The position numbers and the translations under genes are program-made. A stretch of 9,370 nt of DNA, from the NCBI GenBank assembly GCA_934662525.1, contig CAKUKJ010000070.1, positions 1 through 9,370 on the forward strand, given 5' to 3'. Source of the DNA: an uncultured Coriobacteriales bacterium (lineage in GTDB: Bacteria > Actinomycetota > Coriobacteriia > Coriobacteriales > UMGS124). A model generated the notes under the pieces. That model saw only the letters and a program-made list of their open reading frames with translations, was not told the origin of the DNA and did no database searches. Positions 1 through 7,201 of this stretch are shown here, piece by piece (position 1 is the first letter of the stretch; each line of letters opens with the position of its first letter).

Positions 1-1748
<1,748 letters not shown>

Positions 1749-1942
1749 AGCATCCCTTATTCGTGTCTTGGGCCAACCCCCGAAACGGGCCCGGCCCCGC
1801 GGCCTGGTCGGCCGGCCTGTGAGGTAGGTACAGGAGAAGCATCGTCTCGCAACCCAGCAATGTAGCACATGCCCCTCTTCTTCCCCTTTCCCATAGGCAT
1901 GTTCCAGGAAGTGCACAGGCAAAGGCCCATAAACACGGTCAA
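1749..1942 (-). other. secA leader / intergenic region (194 bp)
   Basis: This gap separates the regulator stop codon from secA. It holds a 7-bp inverted repeat, ACATGCC at 1867-1873 and GGCATGT at 1896-1902. The 22-base spacer is pyrimidine-rich on the plus strand and therefore purine-rich in a secA leader RNA. A strongly GC-rich stretch around 1780-1820 includes the palindrome GGCCGGCC. A TTGACC sits at the very start (1942-1937) but has no convincing -10 partner, so I could not place a secA promoter. I see no intrinsic terminator with a T-tract for the regulator, so read-through into secA is possible. An open frame of 57 codons (ATG 1930 to TAA 1757) spans most of the gap. It has mixed third-position bases and no clear ribosome-binding site, so I do not call it a gene. 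Confidence 0.5.
1753..1758 (-). promoter_or_regulatory. Ribosome-binding site of secA
   Basis: Read on the minus strand this is AAGGGA with four bases to the ATG at 1748. It picks that ATG over an out-of-frame ATG at 1753-1751. The stop codon of a 57-codon open frame (TAA, 1759-1757) overlaps it. Confidence 0.6.
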
Positions 1943-4900
1943 TCAGCACACTTCGGCGAGCAGCTCGGGCCTCTTTCCCATATCCACCGGATCCAGGGGC
2001 GCCGGCAAGGCGTTGGGTGGGCATGCGACGTCGCTTTGGTGCACATGCCCCACTGCGGGCACGTGCGAAGATGCGTCAACCTCCCCGGGAGCCACGTCCG
2101 GCTTTCGCCTTCTGTACGCCACCGAGGGAACGGACGGGGCCCGCAGCGGAGCGTCCGGGGTCGCTCCCTTGCGCGCCTTTGCCCGCAGCGCAAGGTCATG
2201 GGCGGCGGCGACGTCGCGGCGGTCGGGCGCGGCGAGACTTGCGTGCGAGGCAAAGCCCAGGGCCGTCTCAAACTCCCCGCGCGCATAGCAGGCGTCGACG
2301 GCGACGAGCATGCAGTCCACAAAGAGGTCGCGGAGCTGCTCGACGCGTCGGGCGACCGGCTCGGCAAGCCTGGCCAGGCGCTCGTCGGGCCCCGCTCCGT
2401 ACAGGCGCACAAGCGCGTCGCACTCGTCGACGATCTCGCGAAGCGTCATCTCGTCGCGGCGCGCCATGAGCTGGGTCGCGACGCACTCAAACTTGGAGAC
2501 GTCGGTGTCTACCAACAGGGGATTGAGGCTGAGCGTCCCCATGCTTCCCACGATGTAGTCGGGACCTCCGCAGCTCTGGCCCAAAGACGTGCGCAGGCAG
2601 TTGAGCGTGGTGCCCAGCGCGCTGCGGCGTTTGTTGCGCACGCCCGAGGAGAACAGGATGTCGGCCAAGTCGTCGCGCTGCATCCGGCTCGAAGGCGCAA
2701 GGGCGAGCAGGCACGCCAGGTGCAGGCCCTTCGTCCTGCCCCAATCCTTTTGCATCAGGGGGCGGCCGTTGAGCGCTCCTCCCATTATTCCGAACACGTT
2801 GATGTACAGGCCCCGGTCGGGTTCCGTCGCTCCCGCAAAGCCCGAGACGGGCGACACGGCCTCCCCCATCAGCAGCCCATACGAGGGGCGGCGCTTCGCC
2901 TCGCGCATGGCGTTGTATTCCCTCAGCAGCTCGCTGGGCATGCATTCGAGAAACGCCGAGCGATCGTGGCCCAGCGAGCGCGCGAGAAACGCCGTCAAGC
3001 GCACCTGCATCGGGCCGGCTGCGCGGGCCAGAACCTCAAGCCTGTCGCGCGCGTAATCGAGCTCGCCCTCTGACACGGCGAACAGGGCCTGCGCGAGCAA
3101 AAGGCTCGCCACCTCCCGGCCCCGGCTGGCCTGCGCCTGAGCGCACACCTCAAGCTCGTGCTCCCCTATCTCGCACCGGTCGCGGCACCTGATCAGCGAT
3201 GCCACCAGGTAGAGCCGGCTGAGCCTCTCCATGCGTGGAAAGCGCATGCCCTGCGAGACGCCGAGGGCGACGGCGGCATGCCCGCGCGCCTGGGAGGGGC
3301 GGTTTTGGGCAAGCGCGCAATGGGCCTTCAGCAACCGCGAAAACGCCTGTCCCAGGCCGCACCCCAGCTGTGACCAGCGACGCAGCAGCAGGTCGGCAAA
3401 GCCGTCGGCACGGGCCTCATCGCCTGTGGCAATGAGCAGCACCGCCTCGACAAACGAGCACAGGGCGACGCCGAACCCCACCTGACGATCCTCCAAATAG
3501 CGCTTGGCGTTGCGGACGGAGTCCAGGCCCGGCCCCGCAAAACCTCCCGAGCTCGGCAGCTCCTCGGCATGGCCCGCCAGGACGAGGCATGCCGTCAGCA
3601 GGGCGTCCGACACGCCGGACGGGCAGCGCGCGCTTGTGCGCAGGCTGCGCTTGCGCTGGGCAAACGGTGCCAGCCAAGCCCGCGCCTGGCTGGCGCGGCC
3701 CGCAAGAACGCCGCACACGGCCGCATGGCAGCGCAGCACCGTCTCGCCCAGGCCTTCCGCCTCGGCAAGACACCCGGCCAGCAACCCGTCGAAGCCCGGC
3801 AGGGCCGCAGACCAACGCGCGGCATCGCCCTCAAGCCCCGCCTCACCAAGCTCGGCCACGACGTCGGCAAGGCGCATGCCGTCCTGGGGCCCGTCGTGCG
3901 AGAAGCCGGCGAAACGTCGCCAGAATTCCAGCACGCAGGCGACGTCGGAGACGAAGCCTTCGGGGCAGCCGCCGAGCCTGCCGTCCTGGCACACGCCCAC
4001 AAAGGCCCTCAGCTGCGCGGCGCCCCCGCCCTCGACATAGGAGCGCTCGCCCGCCGCGTCAAACGTCTCCAGGACCATGTCCGGGGCAAGCACGTCGGCA
4101 AAGCGCCCCGGGTGACCTTCAAGAAGGCGGGCCCTCCCAACAGGGGGCAAGAAGCCCAGGACCGCGCCGGCGCGCTGCGCCTCATCCCTGTCGAGCAGAT
4201 GCTCGACCAGCCTCGCCCCCAAGCGCTCGTTGTCCTCGACGCACATGCGCACGCACGAATAGCCCAGCGATGGCGCAAGCGGCGGGCAGCGGAACGTCCC
4301 GCGTTCCAGGTCTATGCCCAACATGGGAAATTCCAGCGCAAGCTCCTCGATCTCCCAGGCGTTCACGCATGCCCCGACCCGGGCGACCTCCGACAGCCTG
4401 CCGCTGCCCAGCACCATCATCGCCCTGCGCGCAAGCCCCGCGCTGCTCGTGATGGGCTCGGCGAGGGCGTGCCCCATGACGAGCTCGCAGGCATGCAGGA
4501 AACCGCCATCGGACCTCCCGTCGCCCGTCCGGATGCGCGCACAGGCCGCGACCAGCATGGGCACTCCGTTCGTGAGCCCCTCGACGTCCAGATCGCGCGC
4601 AATGGAAAGCCAGCGCACCCACATGCCCATCTCCTGCAGGCCGACGCCGAGCATGTCGGGACCCAGGAAGAGCGCCTGGGACAGAGCCTGCGGGTCGATT
4701 CCCGAGCTGGGCCGGCATGCGATGACGATGCGCGCTCCCCTGCTCGACCAAAACCGCACCGCGCCCGCAAAATCCGCGGCGCCCGGGGCATCGAGCTTCG
4801 GCAGGTCGTCGATGAGGACAAGCGGGCCTTCGGCGGCAGGCACATGCACGCTTTGGAAGCCCGATTCCAGAAGCCGGCTCCACTGCCCCACCCTCCAATG

Positions 4901-5362
4901 CAGGTACAGCCATACGGCTCGCGAGGCACGCTTGACGTAGCGCGAGGGAATGCGGGCGCTTCCGACATCGACGGGCTTCCTGCGCTTGGCGCGGGCATCC
5001 TCCGGCGGCACATGGCCTTGCCGCACCTCGCCGCCATCGGCACCTTGGCTCTCGGAAGAGGCTCGGGCGGAGAGGACGCGGCTCAGCTCGCCGTCGCTGC
5101 CCGCCATGTAGGCCATCACCTCAGGCGAGTTGAAGTCCACATGCACGATGGGCCGCAGCGCGGCCTCCCGGCAATGCTGGGCGCAATCGTGCAGAAGCGT
5201 CGTCTTGCCGTAACCCCAAGGGGCCTTCAGCACGACGATTCCCTCCCTGCGCAGGCCCTCCTCCACCTCCTCGACCAGGTGCAACCTCGGCACATGCGTG
5301 CGCGGGTGCGCTCCCGCCATGTCATTCTGCCGTGCATATGCCACCGTCGGCTCCGCTCTCAT
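1943..5362 (-). CDS. Large STAND ATPase-type transcriptional regulator with C-terminal SARP/BTAD DNA-binding module
   Basis: This 1139-residue protein is predicted to be a cytoplasmic, ligand- or partner-gated transcription factor. Numbering from the ATG at 5362, a MalT-like P-loop ATPase opens the protein, with Walker [10 protein letters not shown] at 47-55, Walker B LVLIDDL at 181-187 and a sensor-like strand [10 protein letters not shown] at 211-220. A polar, basic low-complexity insert lies between the Walker boxes, roughly 97-145. Residues of about 230-840 are mostly Ala/Leu-rich helices of TPR-like character, without clear repeats by eye. From about 851 a winged helix of OmpR/SARP type appears: [23 protein letters not shown], then RDDLADILF and [14 protein letters not shown]-like helical domain follows (DVSKFE onward, about 955-1065), then a Pro/Ala-rich tail to 1139. 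The order ATPase-helices-SARP is the reverse of AfsR and parallels MalT. The start is uncertain. ATG 5362 has no close ribosome-binding site; GTG 5344 has GGAG six bases upstream; ATG 5320 is also possible. All three keep the P-loop. Targets and ligand are unknown. Confidence 0.85.
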   Translation of the reverse strand: MRAEPTVAYARQNDMAGAHPRTHVPRLHLVEEVEEGLRREGIVVLKAPWGYGKTTLLHDCAQHCREAALRPIVHVDFNSPEVMAYMAGSDGELSRVLSARASSESQGADGGEVRQGHVPPEDARAKRRKPVDVGSARIPSRYVKRASRAVWLYLHWRVGQWSRLLESGFQSVHVPAAEGPLVLIDDLPKLDAPGAADFAGAVRFWSSRGARIVIACRPSSGIDPQALSQALFLGPDMLGVGLQEMGMWVRWLSIARDLDVEGLTNGVPMLVAACARIRTGDGRSDGGFLHACELVMGHALAEPITSSAGLARRAMMVLGSGRLSEVARVGACVNAWEIEELALEFPMLGIDLERGTFRCPPLAPSLGYSCVRMCVEDNERLGARLVEHLLDRDEAQRAGAVLGFLPPVGRARLLEGHPGRFADVLAPDMVLETFDAAGERSYVEGGGAAQLRAFVGVCQDGRLGGCPEGFVSDVACVLEFWRRFAGFSHDGPQDGMRLADVVAELGEAGLEGDAARWSAALPGFDGLLAGCLAEAEGLGETVLRCHAAVCGVLAGRASQARAWLAPFAQRKRSLRTSARCPSGVSDALLTACLVLAGHAEELPSSGGFAGPGLDSVRNAKRYLEDRQVGFGVALCSFVEAVLLIATGDEARADGFADLLLRRWSQLGCGLGQAFSRLLKAHCALAQNRPSQARGHAAVALGVSQGMRFPRMERLSRLYLVASLIRCRDRCEIGEHELEVCAQAQASRGREVASLLLAQALFAVSEGELDYARDRLEVLARAAGPMQVRLTAFLARSLGHDRSAFLECMPSELLREYNAMREAKRRPSYGLLMGEAVSPVSGFAGATEPDRGLYINVFGIMGGALNGRPLMQKDWGRTKGLHLACLLALAPSSRMQRDDLADILFSSGVRNKRRSALGTTLNCLRTSLGQSCGGPDYIVGSMGTLSLNPLLVDTDVSKFECVATQLMARRDEMTLREIVDECDALVRLYGAGPDERLARLAEPVARRVEQLRDLFVDCMLVAVDACYARGEFETALGFASHASLAAPDRRDVAAAHDLALRAKARKGATPDAPLRAPSVPSVAYRRRKPDVAPGEVDASSHVPAVGHVHQSDVACPPNALPAPLDPVDMGKRPELLAEVC

Positions 5363-5367
5363 GTAAC

Positions 5368-5393
5368 GGGAGCGCCTGCAGCCAAGCCCTCCC
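5368..5393 (-). promoter_or_regulatory. Hairpin able to mask a Shine-Dalgarno-like sequence before the regulator
   Basis: On the minus strand AGGGAGGG (5394-5387) is the best Shine-Dalgarno match near this gene, but it lies about 24 bases before the ATG at 5362. It can pair with GCGCTCCC (5375-5368): GGGAGGGC against GCGCTCCC gives seven pairs of eight around a 10-base loop. The hairpin ends five bases before the ATG. It could bring the SD-like sequence close to, or hide it from, the ribosome. This is a reading of complementarity only. Confidence 0.3.
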
Positions 5394-5414
5394 TGGGATA
5401 TCGAAAAAGACGGT

Positions 5415-5444
5415 ATCATTTGCAGGTTTAATGACACATCCCAA
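5415..5444 (-). promoter_or_regulatory. Possible sigma-70 promoter of the regulator, with palindrome over the -35
   Basis: Minus-strand TTGGGA (5444-5439) and AATGAT (5420-5415), 18 bases apart, each match four of six consensus positions. They lie in the most AT-rich stretch of the window. Transcription would begin near 5408 and leave a leader of about 46 bases to ATG 5362. A perfect inverted repeat, ATCCC (5438-5442) and GGGAT (5448-5452) with a five-base loop, covers the -35 box and could be an operator. The match is modest and other promoters are possible. Confidence 0.35.
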
Positions 5445-5476
5445 ATAGGGATTTCTTTTTTCCGCTTGTGCCCATA

Positions 5477-5576
5477 TGTCACAGCATGTGCCTTTAGCAG
5501 CCCTTTTATTCCCGTGACGTCTCTGTGACGCCGTGACTTTCTGCATGTGGCGCTTCTATGCTCCATGCATGTCACA
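5477..5576. repeat. Cluster of five GTGAC-type heptamers upstream of the regulator
   Basis: Three plus-oriented copies lie close together: CGTGACG 5513-5519, TGTGACG 5524-5530 and CGTGACT 5532-5538. Two inverted copies, both reading TGTCACA on the plus strand, flank them at 5477-5483 and 5570-5576, about 30 bases away on each side. The first two plus copies are 11 bases apart with a four-base gap, the geometry known for SARP-family operators. The copies lie upstream of the proposed -35 of the regulator. Binding is inferred, not shown. Confidence 0.45.
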
Positions 5577-5616
5577 CGCCCCGGCAAACACGGGGCCGCC
5601 TCGGGGCGCGGCGGCG

Positions 5617-5652
5617 ACAAGAAGGGCGGCCCCGCTCGTCGCGAAGCCGCCC
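5617..5652 (-). terminator. Probable intrinsic terminator of tyrS
   Basis: In the direction of tyrS transcription, GGGCGGC (5652-5646) pairs with GCCGCCC (5630-5624) around a 15-base loop and is followed by TTCTTGT. It begins 46 bases after the tyrS stop codon. The stem is strong but the T-tract is interrupted, so efficiency is uncertain. Confidence 0.5.
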
Positions 5653-5698
5653 TCAGGAAGCGCCCTCAAACCGGACGCGCGCAATCGGACCTGGAAGC

Positions 5699-6916
5699 CT
5701 ACTTCGCCAGAATCCGCGCGAAACGCCTCTTGCCCGCCTGCAGCACGCGACCCGCAAGCTCCGAGCCCGCGACGTTGTAGGCCTTGGCGGGCAGCGCCGC
5801 CCCGTCCACCTTCACGCCGCCCCCGTCGATGAGCCTGCGGCCCTCGCCGGCGCTGGCCGCAAAGCCGAGCTCCTGCAAAAGGCCGGGCAGGTAGACCTCG
5901 CCCGCAAGGTCGCAGGCGAATTCCTGCACATCCTCGGGAACCTCGTGGTTCCTGTGCACGCGATTGAAAGCTTCCTCGGCCTGGGCGCCCTCGCCGGGGG
6001 TGTGGTAGTTGTCGATGATGACGCGGGCCAAGCGGCGCTTGAGGGCGTTGGGGTCGCCGGCGCCCGCCGCAAGGTCGGCTTCGATCTGGTCGATCTCGGC
6101 GGGGTCGACGCGGGTGGCCAGGCGGTAGTAGCGCACGATGAGCTCGTCGGGGATGGACATGATCTTGCCGAACATGTCGTCGGGCGAGTCGGTGAGACCC
6201 ACGTAGTTGCCATAGGACTTGCTCATCTTGCGCACGCCGTCGGTACCCTCGAGCAGGGGCATGCAGAGCGCCACCTGGGGCTCCATGCCCATCTTCTCCA
6301 TGAGCTCGCGGCCGGCGAGCAGGTTGAACAGCTGGTCGCGGCCGCCCATCTCCACGTCGGCGTTGATCATGACCGAGTCGTAGGCCTGCATGACGGGATA
6401 GAGGAACTCATGCAGGGCGATGGGGGTGTGGCTCGTGTAGCGCTTGGTGAAATCGTCGCGCTCAAGGATGCGGGCGACGGTGAACTTGCTGGCGATTTCA
6501 AGCAGCTTGCCCAGGTCCATCGACAAGATCCAGTCGCCGTTGTGGACGATCTTGGTCTTGTCCGGGTCGAGCACCTTCATGGCCTGCTCCACGTAGGTCT
6601 GCGCGTTGGCCTCGATCTGCTCGTGGGAGAGCTGCGGGCGCGTGGAGTTCTTGCCGGAGGGGTCGCCGATGAAGGCGGTGCCGTTGCCGATGATGAGCGT
6701 GACGTTGTGGCCGAGGTCCTGGAACTGGCGCATCTTCTGCAGCGGCACGGCATGGCCCAGGTGCAGGTCGGGACTCGTGGGGTCGACGCCCAGCTTGATG
6801 TTGAGCGGCCGGCCCTGCTCGAGCTTCTTTTTGAGGCCTTCCACAGGCACGATGGTGTCGGTGCCGGAGGCGATGATGCGGAGCTGCTCTTCAACGGAGA
6901 CGTTCAACAAACTCAT
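5699..6916 (-). CDS. tyrS: Tyrosyl-tRNA synthetase (TyrZ-like subgroup)
   Basis: This class I aminoacyl-tRNA synthetase activates tyrosine with ATP and charges tRNA-Tyr in the cytoplasm. From ATG 6916 the protein is 405 residues, normal for the family. The signature is KLGVDPTSPDLHLGH, with HLGH at 52-55 in the ATP site, and KMSKS is at 230-234. The segment DVEMGGRDQLFN (187-198) belongs to the tyrosine-binding pocket region. A C-terminal S4-like RNA-binding domain spans about 345-405, with RLIDGGGVKVDG. The GVDPTSPDLHLGH wording and KMSKSYGNYVGL match the TyrZ-like branch (as in Bacillus TyrZ) better than E. coli-type TyrS; that is a judgement by eye. The start is not settled. AAAGG directly abuts ATG 6916, while TTG 6910 and TTG 6907 are five and eight bases after the CGAAAGGA motif. 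No T-box leader is visible. It is divergent from the PBP gene and ends 336 bp before the regulator. Confidence 0.96.
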   Translation of the reverse strand: MSLLNVSVEEQLRIIASGTDTIVPVEGLKKKLEQGRPLNIKLGVDPTSPDLHLGHAVPLQKMRQFQDLGHNVTLIIGNGTAFIGDPSGKNSTRPQLSHEQIEANAQTYVEQAMKVLDPDKTKIVHNGDWILSMDLGKLLEIASKFTVARILERDDFTKRYTSHTPIALHEFLYPVMQAYDSVMINADVEMGGRDQLFNLLAGRELMEKMGMEPQVALCMPLLEGTDGVRKMSKSYGNYVGLTDSPDDMFGKIMSIPDELIVRYYRLATRVDPAEIDQIEADLAAGAGDPNALKRRLARVIIDNYHTPGEGAQAEEAFNRVHRNHEVPEDVQEFACDLAGEVYLPGLLQELGFAASAGEGRRLIDGGGVKVDGAALPAKAYNVAGSELAGRVLQAGKRRFARILAK

Positions 6917-6924
6917 CCTTTCGT
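6917..6924 (-). promoter_or_regulatory. Ribosome-binding site of tyrS abutting the annotated ATG
   Basis: Minus-strand sequence here ends in AAAGG immediately before ATG 6916, leaving no spacer. The motif CGAAAGGA overlaps the ATG and recurs before the PBP start, where the spacer is eight bases. The same spacer in tyrS points to TTG at 6907. Confidence 0.5.
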
Positions 6925-6984
6925 GCGTGCCTCGCGGCATGCGGGTCGTGGCTTGAGGGCAATCGGAGCCATGCAGTCCATCTA

Positions 6985-7013
6985 AGTATATTCCTTGCTG
7001 AGGCGTTTGCCAG
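6985..7013 (-). promoter_or_regulatory. Sigma-70-type promoter of tyrS
   Basis: Minus-strand CTGGCA (7013-7008) and TATACT (6990-6985) are separated by 17 bases. The -10 matches five of six consensus positions and the -35 four of six. Start of transcription near 6978 gives a leader of about 60 bases, too short for a T-box riboswitch. Confidence 0.55.
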
Positions 7014-7018
7014 AAGAA

Positions 7019-7070
7019 GCGGCGCCGGGCGCAAATTCAAGGCAAATAAAGCGTTCGCAAAAGGCGCCGC
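7019..7070. repeat. Inverted repeat in the tyrS/PBP divergent region
   Basis: GCGGCGCC at 7019-7026 and GGCGCCGC at 7063-7070 are perfect 8-bp inverted arms around a 36-base AT-richer spacer. On the minus strand the second arm is followed by TTCTTCT, so the unit looks terminator-like, and it ends right at the -35 of tyrS. It may insulate the two divergent genes or be a regulator-binding site. Confidence 0.4.
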
Positions 7071-7160
7071 AAAAGCTGATTGCGGCCTCAGGCTTCTAGT
7101 CAGGCGATGAAGAAACGCGCCCGCAGGGGCTCTCCCCGCAGAATCCTGGGATGTTTGCGC

Positions 7161-7166
7161 GATAAT
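7161..7166 (+). promoter_or_regulatory. Likely -10 box of the PBP gene
   Basis: GATAAT matches five of six positions of the -10 consensus. No good -35 is found 16 to 18 bases upstream (GCAGAA region), and there is no extended TG. Transcription would begin near 7173, giving a leader of about 30 bases. Confidence 0.4.
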
Positions 7167-7186
7167 GCAAGGCACATGTGCACGTC

Positions 7187-7193
7187 GAAAGGA
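7187..7193 (+). promoter_or_regulatory. Ribosome-binding site of the PBP gene
   Basis: GAAAGGA lies eight bases before ATG 7202. It decides the start in favour of that ATG over the in-frame GTG at 7178, which would lie upstream of this site. Confidence 0.7.
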
Positions 7194-7201
7194 CTCCACG
7201 C

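Larger units (their letters stand above)
5363..5698 (-). other. Intergenic region between tyrS and the regulator (336 bp)
   Basis: No gene is supported here; the plus-strand open frames entering it are continuations of tyrS antisense frames. The half next to tyrS is GC-rich and holds a terminator-like hairpin (5624-5652) plus a second hairpin with arms GCCCCG 5578-5583 and CGGGGC 5591-5596. The half next to the regulator is much more AT-rich (21 of 60 bases are G or C over 5401-5460). It carries a possible promoter, a palindrome, an SD-masking hairpin and a GTGAC repeat cluster, listed separately. This layout suits a long regulated upstream region for the ATPase/SARP gene. Confidence 0.6.

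Noticed and set aside
3569..5431. 620-codon plus-strand open frame opposite the regulator
   Set aside because: Antisense shadow; the minus strand carries Walker boxes and a SARP module in frame, while this one shows no recognisable domain. The shorter plus-strand frame at 2036-3073 fails for the same reason.
5524..5539. CRP-type site (TGTGA-N6-TCACA)
   Set aside because: TGTGA is present at 5524-5528, but the facing half-site six bases on does not match; the copies here are direct repeats or widely spaced inverted ones.
5363..5620. N-terminal extension of the regulator up to position 5620
   Set aside because: The frame stays open, but this stretch is AT-rich, carries promoter-like and repeat sequences, lacks ribosome-binding sites, and the extension has no family-like sequence.
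5558..6985. 475-codon plus-strand open frame opposite tyrS
   Set aside because: It covers the whole of tyrS in antisense, shows the same V/H/D/G-rich composition, and has no ribosome-binding site or motif.
6917..7080. T-box riboswitch before tyrS
   Set aside because: No T-box core sequence or specifier stem is visible, and the promoter at 6985-7013 leaves only about 60 bases of leader.
7178..7201. GTG start for the PBP gene at 7178
   Set aside because: The ribosome-binding site GAAAGGA lies downstream of it and is properly spaced for ATG 7202.
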